Source: Paraburkholderia sartisoli
Lineage (GTDB): Bacteria; Pseudomonadota; Gammaproteobacteria; Burkholderiales; Burkholderiaceae
NCBI RefSeq assembly: GCF_900107685.1
Contig: NZ_FNRQ01000003.1
Span: forward strand, 496,001-560,000
Direction: 5' to 3'
DNA: 64,000 bases
The notes below the pieces were generated by a model. That model was not told where the DNA came from. It made no database searches and saw only the letters and a program-made list of their open reading frames with translations. The first letter of the stretch is position 1; every line of letters starts with the position of its first letter. The position numbers and the translations under genes are program-made. This document shows positions 1-9,667 of the stretch, piece after piece.

Positions 1-1151
1 CGCCCGGTGGCACGCGCGCCGCCTTCGAGCGCCGCGCCAAAAAGCCGGTCGGCCACGTGCGTCGCATCCGCCGAAGCCAGCACGTTGCGCTGACGCCGCG
101 ACAGACGTTGCCCATATTCGAGCAACCGCAGCTCCGAACGCCAGTCGACGCCAATATGGCTGTCCGATCCGATGCCGAAGCGCCCGCCTGCATCGAGGTA
201 TTCCTGTGCGGGAAAAATGCCGTCGCCGAGATTCGCTTCCGTCGTGAGACAAAGGCCCGCCACGGCTCCGCGCCGAGCCATCGCCACGGTTTCCGTCGCA
301 TCGACGTGCGTCGCGTGGACGAGGCACCAGCGCGAATCGACATCGAAGCGATCGAGCAGCCACTGCACCGGCCGCGCGCCTTCGGTTTCGAGGCACGCGT
401 CGACTTCGGCGGTCTGCTCGGCAATGTGGATGTGTACCGGTGCGCGCGGCAGCATCGCATCGAGTCCGCCCAGCAACGCACGCAGCGAATCGCCGGAGAC
501 CGCGCGCAGCGAATGCGGCGCGACGCCGTAGCGCAGCGCGGCGTCTTCGGGGCGCGCGGTGCGCAACCGATCCAGCAGATCGAGCAGGCTCCCGGGCGTG
601 TTGATGAAGCGCCGCTGATCTTCGCGCGGCGCGAGCGCGCCAAAGCCGCTGTACTGGTAAAGCACGGGCAGCATCGTCATGCCGATGCCGCTCGCCCGGG
701 CCGCATCGACGACGCGTTCAGCCAGTTCCGCCGTGTTCGCGTAACGGCTGCCGTCGGGCGTGTGATGCACGTAGTGGAATTCGCACACGGACGTGTAGCC
801 CGCCTTCAGCATTTCGATGTAGAGCCACTGCGCGATGGCGGCAAGCCCTTCGGGCGAGATGCGCGCGGCGAAGCGATACATCAGTTCGCGCCAGCTCCAG
901 AACGTATCGGTGGCGTTGGCGCGGTATTCGGTAAGGCCGGCCATCGCGCGCTGGAACGCGTGCGAATGCAGGTTCGGCATGCCGGGCAGCACGGGGCCCG
1001 CGGCGCGGGCCACACCCGTAGAGGCGGCCGTGCTGTCCGGCGTCACGGCGGTCAGCATGCCGGCGGCGTTCCATTCGAGCCGCACGTTGCGACGCCAGCC
1101 GCCCGGCAGATATGCGTGGTCGGCGAACAGCGATTGAACGGATTGAGTCAT
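1..1151 (-). CDS. hutF: Formimidoylglutamate deiminase HutF (3' end beyond window)
   Basis: HutF deiminates N-formimidoyl-L-glutamate to N-formyl-L-glutamate plus ammonia, the fourth step of the HutF/HutG branch of histidine breakdown. The frame opens at the ATG whose complement is 1149-1151 (MTQSVQSLFADHAYLPGGWR) and stays open to base 1, so about 383 residues are visible of a protein usually near 450. Amidohydrolase features are clear: the metal-binding HxH at H62/H64 in NLHSHAFQRAM, the later HIHIAEQ strand, the CLVHATHVD strand and the GIGSDSHIGVDWRSELRLLE block with the metal-binding Asp. It starts 32 bases after the hutI stop and is the last visible gene of the hut operon. The partner HutG is not in the window. 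The identification is strong; the missing part is only the C-terminus. Confidence 0.93.
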   Translation of the reverse strand, partial: MTQSVQSLFADHAYLPGGWRRNVRLEWNAAGMLTAVTPDSTAASTGVARAAGPVLPGMPNLHSHAFQRAMAGLTEYRANATDTFWSWRELMYRFAARISPEGLAAIAQWLYIEMLKAGYTSVCEFHYVHHTPDGSRYANTAELAERVVDAARASGIGMTMLPVLYQYSGFGALAPREDQRRFINTPGSLLDLLDRLRTARPEDAALRYGVAPHSLRAVSGDSLRALLGGLDAMLPRAPVHIHIAEQTAEVDACLETEGARPVQWLLDRFDVDSRWCLVHATHVDATETVAMARRGAVAGLCLTTEANLGDGIFPAQEYLDAGGRFGIGSDSHIGVDWRSELRLLEYGQRLSRRQRNVLASADATHVADRLFGAALEGGARATG

Positions 1152-1183
1152 CGTCGGACCTTGTGAAGAGTGCCTGCGCGGCT

Positions 1184-2404
1184 TCAGGCGCCGCGCCGTG
1201 TATGGACCGTCTCGCCCGCGCGCACGACGCGCGCGCACAGCGGACGGCCGATCCAGTACGCGAGTTCCGCGAGCGTATCGACGGACCACACCGCGAAATC
1301 CGCCTGGCGTCCCACCGCCAGCGTGCCGTGCCGTGCCGCCTGACCGAGCGCGCGCGCCGCGTGCGTCGTCACGCCTTGCAGCACTTCGGGGACGGTCATG
1401 CGAAAGAGCGTCGTCGCCATGTTCATCATCAGCAGCAGCGAGGTCGCGGGCGACGTGCCGGGATTGCTGTCGGTGGAAATCGCGACCGGCACGCCGTGAC
1501 GGCGCAGCAGATCGATGGGCGGCAACTGCGTCTCGCGGATGAAGTAATACGCGCCCGGCAGCAGCACGGCGACCGTGCCCGACGCCTTCATCGCGGCGAC
1601 GCCGGCTTCGTCGAGAAATTCGAGGTGATCAGCGGAGAGCGCGCGATGCCGCGCGGCGAGCGCGGTGCCGCCGCTGTTCGACAACTGCTCGGCGTGCATC
1701 TTCACGGGCAGCCCGTGGCGCTCCGCCGCTTCGAACACGCGCTCGCTTTGCGCAAGCGAAAAACCGATGCGTTCGCAGAACACGTCGACCGCGTCCACCA
1801 GACCTTCATCGGCGAGCGCGGGCAGCATGCGCTCGCAGACTTCGGCGATGTAGTCGTCGGCGCGGCCGGCGAATTCAGGCGGCAACGCGTGCGCGCCCAG
1901 AAACGTCGTGTAGACGGAAACCGGATAGCGTTCGCCGAGGCGTCGCGCGACGCGCAGCATCTTGCGCTCGCTCGCCAGATCGAGACCGTAACCCGACTTG
2001 ATTTCTACCGCCGTGACGCCTTCGGCGAGGAGCGGTTCGAGGCGCGCCGCCGATTGACGGAACAGCGTGTCTTCCTCGGCGGCACGCGTCGCGCGCACCG
2101 TCGAGACGATGCCGCCGCCCTGCTTCGCGATCTCTTCGTAGCTCACGCCGGCGAGGCGCTGCGCGAATTCATCGGCGCGCTGCCCGCCATACACGAGATG
2201 CGTGTGGCAATCGACGAGACCCGGCGTCACCCACGCGCCGGCGAGGTCTTCGCGGGGCCACGTTCCGTATTCTTCAGGAAGTGCGTGTGACGCGCCAAGC
2301 CAGGCGATCTGGCCGTCGCGCACGGCGATCGCCGCGTCGCGAATGGTCTGCTCCGGATCGCCTTGCGCGCAGAGATTCAGGTGATGCCAGACGGTGTGCT
2401 TCAT
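1184..2404 (-). CDS. hutI: Imidazolonepropionase HutI
   Basis: HutI hydrolyses 4-imidazolone-5-propanoate to N-formimidoyl-L-glutamate, the third step of cytosolic histidine degradation. The product is 406 residues, the normal family length. It has the amidohydrolase metal motif [10 protein letters not shown] (H67 and H69), the [11 protein letters not shown] substrate-pocket segment, [12 protein letters not shown] with a further metal His, and the [11 protein letters not shown] loop with the metal Asp. The ATG at 2402-2404 gives the expected N-terminus. It lies 66 bases after hutD and 32 before hutF in the same minus-strand operon, so it is expected to be induced with hutH when HutC is relieved by urocanate. 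Confidence 0.97.
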   Translation of the reverse strand: MKHTVWHHLNLCAQGDPEQTIRDAAIAVRDGQIAWLGASHALPEEYGTWPREDLAGAWVTPGLVDCHTHLVYGGQRADEFAQRLAGVSYEEIAKQGGGIVSTVRATRAAEEDTLFRQSAARLEPLLAEGVTAVEIKSGYGLDLASERKMLRVARRLGERYPVSVYTTFLGAHALPPEFAGRADDYIAEVCERMLPALADEGLVDAVDVFCERIGFSLAQSERVFEAAERHGLPVKMHAEQLSNSGGTALAARHRALSADHLEFLDEAGVAAMKASGTVAVLLPGAYYFIRETQLPPIDLLRRHGVPVAISTDSNPGTSPATSLLLMMNMATTLFRMTVPEVLQGVTTHAARALGQAARHGTLAVGRQADFAVWSVDTLAELAYWIGRPLCARVVRAGETVHTRRGA

Positions 2405-2470
2405 CGCGTGCTCATTGCCATGTGGATGCGAAAAAAACGCGGCTTCGATGCATCGAAGGCGCGTTCGTCG

Positions 2471-3070
2471 TCATGCGTAGCGAACGCCGGTCGCGAGCAC
2501 CGCGCCCGCGCACTTCACGATGCACGCCAGCGCGTGCGGGGCGTCGATGCGCAGCGTGTCATTGTCCGCGAGATGAAACGGCGCGTGCCCTTCGAGCGTG
2601 ATTTCCGCCTGACCCGCCGCGCAGAACAGCAACGCGACGTCAGCCGTCAGCGTATGTTCCGTTGCGCCGCGCCAGACTTCGATGTCGCCCGTCGCCGCGC
2701 CACGCCGCACCATCAGGTTGAAGTCGCGCGTCGCGCCATCGACGAGCCGCGCATCGATCGACGCCTCGCCCGTGAAGCGTGCGATATCGAGCGGCTGCGT
2801 CAGCGCATGCGTGTGACCTTCGGCGTCGTCGAGCAGCATGCCCGCGCCCGCGAGCAGCACCAGCGCGCGGTCGATGCCCGCGAAACGCGAGAACGGCCCC
2901 GGCTGCGCCACGTCGGCGACGCTCACGCGCCACACGAACGTATCGAGCGCCGCGCCTTCCGGCGCGACCGCGATTTCCCGCGTGACGCCGCCGCCGTTCT
3001 TCCACGGCGACGCCACGAGGTCGACGCCGCGCAGCAACGACACCTGCGCCGGATTCAACGCGCGCGCCAT
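2471..3070 (-). CDS. hutD: HutD family cupin protein
   Basis: This 199-residue protein matches the HutD/Ves family. Its start MARALNPAQVSLLRGVDLVA and the SPWKNGGGVTREIAVAP block are characteristic. HutD has a bicupin fold with no assigned reaction; work in Pseudomonas suggests it limits or fine-tunes hut expression, possibly by binding a pathway intermediate such as formimidoylglutamate or urocanate. The ATG at 3068-3070 follows the hutU stop by three bases, which implies translational coupling. No catalytic residues can be claimed. The family call is firm; the role is inferred from position and published work on the Pseudomonas homologue. Confidence 0.9.
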   Translation of the reverse strand: MARALNPAQVSLLRGVDLVASPWKNGGGVTREIAVAPEGAALDTFVWRVSVADVAQPGPFSRFAGIDRALVLLAGAGMLLDDAEGHTHALTQPLDIARFTGEASIDARLVDGATRDFNLMVRRGAATGDIEVWRGATEHTLTADVALLFCAAGQAEITLEGHAPFHLADNDTLRIDAPHALACIVKCAGAVLATGVRYA

Positions 3071-3073
3071 CGG

Positions 3074-4762
3074 TCAGCGGCCGAGCATCGGCAGATTGAG
3101 GCCGGCCTCGCGCGCCGTTTCACGCGCGAGTTCGTAGCCGGCATCCGCGTGACGCATCACGCCTGTCGCCGGATCGTTGAACAGCACGCGACCAAGACGC
3201 TCCTTCGCCGCATCCGTGCCGTCGGCGACGATCACGACGCCCGAGTGCTGGCTGAAGCCCATGCCGACGCCTCCGCCGTGATGCAGCGACACCCACGAAG
3301 CGCCGCCTGCCGTGTTCAGCAATGCGTTGAGCAGCGGCCAGTCGCTGACGGCATCCGAGCCGTCCTTCATCGATTCCGTTTCGCGGTTCGGGCTCGCCAC
3401 CGAACCCGTGTCGAGGTGGTCGCGGCCGATCACGACCGGTGCCTTCAGTTCGCCGTTCTTCACCATTTCGTTGAACGCCTGGCCGAGGCGATAGCGATCC
3501 TTCACGCCGACCCAGCAGATCCGCGCGGGCAGCCCCTGGAACGCGATGCGTTCGCGCGCCATGTCGAGCCAGTTGTGCAGATGCGGATCGTCCGGGATCA
3601 GTTCCTTGACCTTCGCATCGGTCTTGTAGATGTCCTCCGGATCGCCCGACAGCGCGACCCAGCGGAACGGCCCCTTGCCCTCGCAGAACAACGGACGGAT
3701 ATACGCCGGCACGAAGCCCGGAAAATCGAACGCGTTTTCGACGCCCATTTCCAGCGCCATCTGGCGGATGTTGTTGCCGTAGTCGAGCGTGGCCGCGCCG
3801 CGTTCCTGCAGCGTGAGCATCGCCTGCACCTGCTTTGCCATCGACTGCTTCGCGGGCAGCACGATGCTGTCCGGCACCGTCTTCTGGCGCTCGCGCCAGT
3901 CCTCGACGTTCCAGCCCTGCGGCAGGTAACCGTGAATCGGATCGTGCGCGCTCGTCTGGTCCGTCACGCAATCCGGCGTGATGCCGCGCGTCACGCATTC
4001 GGCGAACACGTCGGCGGCGTTGCCGAGCAGACCAATCGAAACCGGCTTGCCGGCCTTCTTCGCTTCGTCGAGCATCGCGAGCGCCTCGTCGAGCGTCGCC
4101 GCTTTTTTGTCGACGTAGCGCGTCTTCAGACGGAAGTCGATACGCGTCTCGTCGCATTCCACCGCGATCATCGAGAAGCCCGCCATCGTCGCGGCGAGCG
4201 GCTGCGCGCCGCCCATGCCGCCGAGGCCGCCCGTCAGGATCCAGCGGCCCGACGGGTCGCCGTTGAAGTGCTGGTTCGCCACCGAGAAGAACGTTTCGTA
4301 CGTGCCCTGCACGATGCCCTGGCTGCCGATGTAGATCCAGCTGCCCGCCGTCATCTGGCCGTACATCATCAGGCCCTTGCGGTCGAGCTCGTGGAAGTGT
4401 TCCCACGTCGCCCAGTGCGGCACGAGGTTCGAGTTCGCGAGCAGCACGCGCGGCGCGTCCGCATGCGTCCTGAACACGCCGACCGGCTTGCCCGACTGGA
4501 TCAGCAGCGTTTCGTCCTCGTTCAGGTCCTTGAGCGACTTGAGGATCTGGTCGAAGCAGTCCCAGTTGCGCGCGGCGCGGCCGATGCCACCGTACACCAC
4601 GAGCGCATGCGGATGCTCGGCGACTTCCGGGTCCAGATTATTCTGGATCATGCGGTACGCGGCTTCCGCGATCCACGTCTTGCAGGTCTTTTCGCTGCCG
4701 CGCGGCGCGCGGATCGTGCGGGTCGGGTCGAGACGCGGGTCGATATGTTTCGGGTTGTTCAT
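3074..4762 (-). CDS. hutU: Urocanate hydratase HutU
   Basis: HutU converts urocanate to 4-imidazolone-5-propanoate using tightly bound NAD+. The chosen ATG (4760-4762) gives 562 residues, matching the family length, and starts [20 protein letters not shown]. The frame is open further upstream but into hutC-overlapping sequence without family similarity, so the longer start is rejected. Typical features are the early NWDCFDQ segment, the [15 protein letters not shown] block and the glycine-rich NAD-binding [13 protein letters not shown] near residues 178-190. The [13 protein letters not shown] segment and the [16 protein letters not shown]-terminal block are also present. It sits between hutC and hutD in the operon. 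Confidence 0.97.
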   Translation of the reverse strand: MNNPKHIDPRLDPTRTIRAPRGSEKTCKTWIAEAAYRMIQNNLDPEVAEHPHALVVYGGIGRAARNWDCFDQILKSLKDLNEDETLLIQSGKPVGVFRTHADAPRVLLANSNLVPHWATWEHFHELDRKGLMMYGQMTAGSWIYIGSQGIVQGTYETFFSVANQHFNGDPSGRWILTGGLGGMGGAQPLAATMAGFSMIAVECDETRIDFRLKTRYVDKKAATLDEALAMLDEAKKAGKPVSIGLLGNAADVFAECVTRGITPDCVTDQTSAHDPIHGYLPQGWNVEDWRERQKTVPDSIVLPAKQSMAKQVQAMLTLQERGAATLDYGNNIRQMALEMGVENAFDFPGFVPAYIRPLFCEGKGPFRWVALSGDPEDIYKTDAKVKELIPDDPHLHNWLDMARERIAFQGLPARICWVGVKDRYRLGQAFNEMVKNGELKAPVVIGRDHLDTGSVASPNRETESMKDGSDAVSDWPLLNALLNTAGGASWVSLHHGGGVGMGFSQHSGVVIVADGTDAAKERLGRVLFNDPATGVMRHADAGYELARETAREAGLNLPMLGR

Positions 4763-4794
4763 GGTGATGGCCCTCAAATGCCCAGAGAGAAAGT

Positions 4795-5490
4795 TCAGAA
4801 GTGTCCGGTGAAGCGATAGCGGCTGCCGGGATGCCACAGGTTGGCCACCGAAGCGACCAGACCCTGCGACCACGTGCGTCGATGCAGCACGAGGCAGGCC
4901 TCCGTTTGATCCATGGTGAGGAGCACGCGGGTCTCGTCGTCCGCGGCGAGCGCCTCGATGCGGTACTCGACGCGCTGCAGCGGCGCGACGCGCACGAGAT
5001 ACTGGTTCGGCGTCGTGCTCGTGAAATCCTGCAACGCGTATTCAGGTGCAACCGACGGATTGACCCAGCGTTCCTCGAGCTGCACCGGCTCGTCGTTTTC
5101 GAAATGCAGCAGGCGCGAGTGAAAGAGCGGGCTGCCTGCGTTGACCTGCATTTCCCCGGCGAGCACCTCGTCGGCGATCGTCGCGCCGACGTGCAGCACG
5201 CTCGCGTGATAACGATGGCCGCGCGCGACGATTTCGTCGGAGATGCTGCGGATCGCGACCAGCGTCGACTCGTACTTCGGCCGCGCGACGAACGTGCCGG
5301 AACCCTGCACGCGCGTGAGCACCTGCTCCGACGTGAGTTCGCGCAGCGCGCGGTTCACCGTCATGCGCGCGACGTTAAACTCGCGCGCCAGTTCGTTTTC
5401 CGACGGGACCTGGTCGCCTTCCGCCCACTCGCCCGCGTGAATGCGGCCGAGGATGAAGTCCTTGATCCCCTGATAAGCCGGTGCGTTCAT
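4795..5490 (-). CDS. hutC: Histidine utilisation repressor HutC (GntR family)
   Basis: HutC is the GntR/HutC-family repressor of histidine genes and is released from DNA by urocanate. The 231-residue product has the N-terminal winged helix (about residues 1-70, with [21 protein letters not shown] as the recognition helix region and [10 protein letters not shown] as the wing). A UTRA effector domain follows to the C-terminus. The ATG at 5488-5490 lies 21 bases after the hutH stop, so hutC is co-transcribed with the genes it controls and should be autoregulated. The likely binding sites are the TGTCTATACAA sequences upstream of hutH. Family and position agree, so confidence is high. Confidence 0.95.
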   Translation of the reverse strand: MNAPAYQGIKDFILGRIHAGEWAEGDQVPSENELAREFNVARMTVNRALRELTSEQVLTRVQGSGTFVARPKYESTLVAIRSISDEIVARGHRYHASVLHVGATIADEVLAGEMQVNAGSPLFHSRLLHFENDEPVQLEERWVNPSVAPEYALQDFTSTTPNQYLVRVAPLQRVEYRIEALAADDETRVLLTMDQTEACLVLHRRTWSQGLVASVANLWHPGSRYRFTGHF

Positions 5491-5511
5491 GTCTGATCGT
5501 GCTCGATGTGC

Positions 5512-7032
5512 TTACTGTTCGGACGCGAACGAGAACGGCGCGTGCGCCGCGATCGTGCCGTTCTGAACCAGGCGCGTAATCGCGACGATGTCCGGCGAGA
5601 AGTAATGATCGAGCTCGTAATGCGTGACTTCGCCGCGCACGGTCTGCATCACGCGTTGCAGGCTCGGGCTCGTCTGGTACGGCGCGCGCAGGTCGATGCC
5701 TTGCGCCGCGGCCAGCAGTTCGATCGACAGGATGTTCGCGGTGTTCTCCGCCATGTCGGCGAGCTTGCGCGCGGCGAACGTCGCCATCGAAACGTGATCC
5801 TCCTGGTTCGCGGACGTGGGCAGCGAATCCACCGAGGCGGGATGCGCGAGCGTCTTGTTTTCCGAGGCGAGCGCGGCGGCCGTGACGTGCGCGATCATGA
5901 AGCCGGAGTTCACGCCGCCATCGCGGACAAGGAACGGCGGCAGGCCCGACAGCGTCGCGTCGATCAGGAGCGCGATGCGGCGCTCGGCGAGCGCGCCGAT
6001 TTCGGCGACGGCAAGCGCGAGATTGTCCGCCGCGAACGCGACCGGCTCGGCGTGGAAGTTGCCACCCGACAGCACTTCGCCCGTGTCCGGGAAAATCAGC
6101 GGGTTATCGGACACCGCGTTCGCTTCGATCAGCAGCACGTCGGCGGCGCGGCGCATCTGGTCGAGACACGCGCCCATCACCTGCGGCTGGCAGCGCAGGC
6201 TGTACGGGTCCTGCACCTTGTCGCAACCGGCGTGTGAAACGTTGATCGCCGAGCCATTGAGGAGCGAGCGGTACGCCGCTGCGGCGTCGATCTGGCCTTG
6301 ATGGCCGCGCAGCGCGTGGATGCGGTGGTCGAACGGCTTGACCGAGCCCATGGCCGCGTCGACCGACAGCGCGCCGGAGACGAGCGCCGTGCGGAACAGG
6401 TCTTCGATCGCGAACATGTTGTAGAGCGCGAGCGCGGTAGACGCCTGCGTGCCGTTGAGGAGCGCGAGGCCTTCCTTCGCCTGCAGCGTGAGCGGCTTGA
6501 GACCGGCGACGCGCAGGCCTTCGGTGGCGGCCGCGCGCTCGCCGCGAATGAACACTTCGCCGATGCCGAGCAGCACGCCCGACATGTGCGCGAGCGGCGC
6601 GAGGTCGCCCGACGCGCCGACCGAGCCCTTCACCGGAATCACCGGCAGCACGTCGGCGTTGAACAGTGTGATCAGCGCGTTCATCACTTCGCGGCGAATG
6701 CCCGAATGGCCGCGGCCGAGGCTCGACAGTTTCAGCGCCATCAGGAGACGCACCACCGGGCGCGACATCGGCTCGCCCACACCGACCGCGTGCGACAGCA
6801 CGAGGTTGCGTTGCAGCAGCTCGAGCTGGTCGTGCGGGATGTGCGTGCTGGCAAGGCGGCCAAAGCCGGTGTTGATGCCATACGCCGGCTCGCCCTTCGC
6901 GGCGATGTCCGCGACGGCCTGCGCGCCGGCGTCGATGGCCGCGAAGCTGGCCGGGTCGAGTTCAAGCGTGACCTGCTCGCGGGCAATGACGCGGAGTTGT
7001 TTGAGGGTCAGGCTGCCGGGCGTAAGAATCAT
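5512..7032 (-). CDS. hutH: Histidine ammonia-lyase HutH
   Basis: HutH removes ammonia from L-histidine to give trans-urocanate, the committed step of the pathway and the source of the HutC inducer. The 506-residue product has the Ala-Ser-Gly triplet (residues 140-142 in [16 protein letters not shown]) that cyclises to the MIO electrophile, plus the conserved YGINTGFG loop (Y51 onward) and the [10 protein letters not shown] block. The ATG at 7030-7032 is preceded on its strand by an AGGATT ribosome site that overlaps a HutC-like operator. It is the promoter-proximal gene of the operon, so the remaining hut genes depend on its promoter. Confidence 0.97.
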   Translation of the reverse strand: MILTPGSLTLKQLRVIAREQVTLELDPASFAAIDAGAQAVADIAAKGEPAYGINTGFGRLASTHIPHDQLELLQRNLVLSHAVGVGEPMSRPVVRLLMALKLSSLGRGHSGIRREVMNALITLFNADVLPVIPVKGSVGASGDLAPLAHMSGVLLGIGEVFIRGERAAATEGLRVAGLKPLTLQAKEGLALLNGTQASTALALYNMFAIEDLFRTALVSGALSVDAAMGSVKPFDHRIHALRGHQGQIDAAAAYRSLLNGSAINVSHAGCDKVQDPYSLRCQPQVMGACLDQMRRAADVLLIEANAVSDNPLIFPDTGEVLSGGNFHAEPVAFAADNLALAVAEIGALAERRIALLIDATLSGLPPFLVRDGGVNSGFMIAHVTAAALASENKTLAHPASVDSLPTSANQEDHVSMATFAARKLADMAENTANILSIELLAAAQGIDLRAPYQTSPSLQRVMQTVRGEVTHYELDHYFSPDIVAITRLVQNGTIAAHAPFSFASEQ

Positions 7033-7043
7033 GATGAGAATCC

Positions 7044-7054
7044 TGTCTATACAA
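7044..7054. promoter_or_regulatory. Putative HutC operator 1
   Basis: The 11-mer TGTCTATACAA lies 11-21 bases upstream of the hutH start and overlaps its ribosome site. It resembles the TGTATATACA-type dyads bound by HutC in other proteobacteria and is repeated exactly at 7083-7093. Binding here would block both initiation of transcription and access to the start region. Assignment is by sequence and position only. Confidence 0.6.
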
Positions 7055-7081
7055 TTGAGTTTGAAGTGTAGCGTCGCGCTG

Positions 7082-7093
7082 TTGTCTATACAA
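7082..7093. promoter_or_regulatory. Putative HutC operator 2
   Basis: TTGTCTATACAA is a dyad with a single central mismatch and contains the same 11-mer as the site at 7044-7054, 39 bases away. That spacing is close to four helical turns, which would let two HutC dimers sit on the same DNA face. It is probably the main operator for the hutH promoter. Confidence 0.6.
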
Positions 7094-7220
7094 CTTGTTT
7101 TTGTGAGATTGGGATTAGGGGTTTCCTGTAGAAGCGGGAGAATCCAGCTCCACCAGCCCTTCCGGCTCTCGGCAGACGCGCCTCATGCCGGCTGGTTGTC
7201 TCATCGGCCAGCGTTATAAC

Positions 7221-7231
7221 TTGTATATACA
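7221..7231. promoter_or_regulatory. Possible third HutC-type site
   Basis: TTGTATATACA contains TGTATATACA, the core expected for HutC in Pseudomonas. It lies far from hutH (about 190 bases) and about 175 bases before the divergent epimerase gene at 7405. It could be a distal hut operator, or could put the divergent gene under HutC. The rest of 7033-7404 shows no gene. Confidence 0.45.
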
Positions 7232-7404
7232 CCCTCTCCGTTGCGACTCGCAACCAGACAAAATAACGGCATTGCGGCGGCATCGAAGCACCGTTTTATT
7301 GACTAAAAATCAAGATTCATTTGATACACATCCACTTTCTGACAAAGTCCACCAGATGGATACTGGACGCCTCTCATCGCGAATCAACCAGCAGGAGTCA
7401 GGTC

Positions 7405-8313
7405 ATGAAAGTTTTCGTCACGGGTGCAGCGGGCTTTATCGGCGGTTCCATTGCGGCGGGCCTCGTGCGCGCCGGGCATCAGGTCACGGGGCTCGTGCGC
7501 CGTCCCGAACAGGCCGAGGCGCTCAGGCGTCTGGGCATCGAACCCGTCATGGGCGACCTCGACGACCGCGCGTTGCTGATCGCGCAGGCGCAGGCCGCCG
7601 ACGGCGTCATCAACGCCGCCAGCAGCGACCACCGCGGCGCCGTCGAGGCGCTGATCGAAGGACTCGCCGGCTCAGGCAAGCCGTTTCTGCACACGAGCGG
7701 TTCGAGCATCGTGGGCGATGCGTCCGGCGGCGAAGGCACCGACGCGATCTACTACGAAGACCGTCTGCCCGAGCCGACCGCCGACAAGGCGCCGCGCGTC
7801 GCGATCGACAACCTCGTGCTCGACGCCGCCAGCCGCGGCATCCGCGCGAGCGTGCTGTGCAACACGCTGATCTACGGTCACGGCGCGGTGCCGGGCGCGC
7901 AAAGCGTGCAGCTGCCGCGTCTGCTGCGTCAGGCACAAAAGAGCGGCGTGGTGCGGCACGTCGGCAGCGGCGGCAACATCTGGTCGAACGTGCATATCGA
8001 CGACGTCGTCGAGCTTTATCGCCTCGCGCTCGAAAAATCGCCGGCCGGCACGTTCTATTTCGTCGAAAGCGGCGAAGCGATGTTCCGTGACATGACCTCG
8101 GCAATGGCCGACGCGCTCAAGCTCGGCAAGCCGCAGGACTGGCCGCTCGAAGAAGCGAAGCAGGAATGGGGCTATGAAATGGCGTCGTACGGACTGGGCT
8201 CGAACAGCCGTGTACGCGGACAGCGCGCACGCACATTGCTTGGCTGGAAGCCGCGGCATACGTCGGTGATCGAGTGGATCCGTCAGCAGGGACCTTGCAT
8301 GGGAACAGAGTAA
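7405..8313 (+). CDS. NAD-dependent epimerase/dehydratase family protein (extended SDR)
   Basis: The 302-residue product begins MKVFVTGAAGFIGGSIAAGL, the Rossmann GxxGxxG nucleotide-binding motif (G7, G10, G13) of extended short-chain dehydrogenases. A central HTSGSSIVGD strand and the NVHIDDVVELYRLALEK block are typical of atypical extended SDRs acting on small carbonyl or sugar-like substrates. A usual Tyr-x-x-x-Lys active site is not obvious, so the substrate is unknown. The start is fixed by GCAGGAG at 7391-7397; an open frame further upstream lacks similarity to the family. The last codons, encoding PCMGTE and the stop, lie inside a repeat element, so the native C-terminus seems to have been replaced. 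It is divergent from hutH. Confidence 0.85.
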   Translation: MKVFVTGAAGFIGGSIAAGLVRAGHQVTGLVRRPEQAEALRRLGIEPVMGDLDDRALLIAQAQAADGVINAASSDHRGAVEALIEGLAGSGKPFLHTSGSSIVGDASGGEGTDAIYYEDRLPEPTADKAPRVAIDNLVLDAASRGIRASVLCNTLIYGHGAVPGAQSVQLPRLLRQAQKSGVVRHVGSGGNIWSNVHIDDVVELYRLALEKSPAGTFYFVESGEAMFRDMTSAMADALKLGKPQDWPLEEAKQEWGYEMASYGLGSNSRVRGQRARTLLGWKPRHTSVIEWIRQQGPCMGTE

Positions 8314-8445
8314 GTACCCTGCACGGGACCCGAGTAACGCGCTCAAGCGCGAACTCTGGTCGACCGCAAGTACCTTGCATGGGACCAGAGTAAGCGCTGA
8401 AGCGCTAACTCTGGTCGACAGCTAAAACGCGAACTCCGATCGACA
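8292..8445. repeat. Tandem palindromic repeat cluster (three to four units)
   Basis: Related units of about 50 bases follow one another. A half unit at 8292-8313 reads ACCTTGCATGGGAACAGAG and contains the stop of the preceding gene. Fuller units lie at 8315-8363 and 8371-8420, and a decayed end lies at 8424-8445. The best unit holds a long dyad at 8383-8414, where GACCAGAGTAAGCGCT pairs with AGCGCTAACTCTGGTC with one mismatch and no spacer, so it would extrude or fold as a hairpin. The organisation resembles REP/BIME-type intergenic repeats. No transposase lies nearby. A role as a transcription terminator or mRNA stabiliser for the upstream gene is possible, but no T-tract follows. Confidence 0.8.
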
Positions 8446-8598
8446 GATCGTGAGCGCGCCGTAAGCTGTTCGCGGGGTAAATGCAGGAAGTCGTGACATG
8501 CGCACCACACCGCGCATTCGTGTAGCGGATCCGTAAGCTCGACTCGATAGAATCGCGCTCATTATTTGGCGCGTTGTGTCGCCGGGCGCGGATTCCCG

Positions 8599-8781
8599 AT
8601 GTTTATTGCACTCAATTTCGACTGGCTGACCAACCTGCTCGCGATCCTCTTCATCGTGGCGTGTCTCTATGACGCGCGCCACGATGAATACGGCACGCTG
8701 ACGCTCTCCGCCGCCGCGATGGGGCTCGCCGTGATGGCGATCGAGTTCTTCCTCAAACCCGCATTCGAAATGGCGCTGTAA
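8599..8781 (+). CDS. Small two-helix membrane protein, unknown function
   Basis: A 60-residue frame from ATG 8599 starts MFIALNFDWLTNLLAILFIV. It has two hydrophobic segments (about residues 8-23 and 38-52) joined by a short polar stretch with DARHDEYG. Codon composition matches neighbouring real genes and no other frame over it resembles a protein. A TTG at 8566 could extend it by 11 residues, but those residues are basic and unlike a signal sequence. The ribosome site is weak. The family is not recognised with certainty. It lies alone between the repeat cluster and the DUF899 gene. Confidence 0.6.
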   Translation: MFIALNFDWLTNLLAILFIVACLYDARHDEYGTLTLSAAAMGLAVMAIEFFLKPAFEMAL

Positions 8782-8872
8782 GTCGCGGCGCGTCATGACG
8801 TGCAACGAACGCACGACTAACGCATCACTCACGCGCCGCGTTTAACGCTGTCTTCTCCCGCCGTTCGCGCAC

Positions 8873-9646
8873 TCACTTTCCGCGCGACGTCTCCCCACAG
8901 CACGATCCTTCTTCGCGTGCCGCCGCGTTCTGCTGCTGCCGGCCGTCGTCTTCGTAGCGGTCGTGATGACGCATCCAGTCCATCATGCCGTTCGTTTCGT
9001 TGCGCCCTTTGGGCGCGACGTCGAGAAATGCGTACGTGCCGACCATCGGCTCGTCGCCGCGCGCATAGCGCGAGAACGTGTGATACACGACGCCGTCCTC
9101 ATCCTTGTAGAACGCGCTCAGCCCGTGCATTTCGTCACACTCGAAATCGTGTACGCCGAAGTTGTAGAAGACCTTGCCCGCCTTCTTCTGGTCGTCGGTG
9201 AACGACACGTTGTAGTCGTAGTTGAAATCGCTTTGCGCCGACGACACCCAGCGGAATTTCCAGCCCATTCTCTTTTTGAACGCTTCGAGTTTCGCGAGCG
9301 GCGCACGCGAAACGGCCACGAACGACACGTCGTGATGTTCGAGATGAAGAAGCGCGCCATCGGTATGATCCATGCCGAACGAGCAGCCCGGGCAGCCCTC
9401 TTCCCAGTCGGGCCCGAACATGAAGTGATAGACGAGCAGCTGGCTGCGTCCATCGAACAGATCAGCGAGCGTCTGGCGACCCCGCGGCGTGTCGAACGTG
9501 TAGTCTTTCTCGACCTTCACCCACGGCAGCGCGAGGCGCTTGCGGTTCAGTTCATCGCGTGCATGCGTCCACGCCTTTTCGTGCGCGAGATGCGCGCGCT
9601 GCGCGGCGATCCATTCTTCCCTTGAGACGATTGTGTGCGGTTCCAT
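8873..9646 (-). CDS. DUF899 family thioredoxin-like protein
   Basis: The 257-residue product belongs to the DUF899 family, which is predicted to have a thioredoxin-like fold. The signature is visible: LVYHFMFGPDWEEGCPGCSF with a CPGC pair at C85/C88 where a redox motif would sit, HLEHHDVSFVAVSRAPL, and GWKFRWVSSAQSDFNYDY. The reaction is not established. The start ATG at 9644-9646 has GGAGGAAG upstream. It lies 21 bases after the SRPBCC gene and is the third gene of an ArsR-SRPBCC-DUF899 cassette, an arrangement commonly seen in proteobacteria and suggesting joint control by the ArsR protein. The C-terminal SCCGET contains another Cys pair of unknown use. Confidence 0.88.
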   Translation of the reverse strand: MEPHTIVSREEWIAAQRAHLAHEKAWTHARDELNRKRLALPWVKVEKDYTFDTPRGRQTLADLFDGRSQLLVYHFMFGPDWEEGCPGCSFGMDHTDGALLHLEHHDVSFVAVSRAPLAKLEAFKKRMGWKFRWVSSAQSDFNYDYNVSFTDDQKKAGKVFYNFGVHDFECDEMHGLSAFYKDEDGVVYHTFSRYARGDEPMVGTYAFLDVAPKGRNETNGMMDWMRHHDRYEDDGRQQQNAAAREEGSCCGETSRGK

Positions 9647-9667
9647 GCTTGCTTCCTCCGTATCGGA

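Noticed and set aside
2363..4819. Long plus-strand open frame opposite hutD and hutU
   Set aside because: Arg/Ala/His-rich composition typical of antisense of GC-rich genes; the minus-strand frames are clear hut family proteins.
8292..8445. The tandem repeats as a CRISPR array
   Set aside because: The units are adjacent imperfect palindromes without uniform unique spacers, and there are no cas genes.
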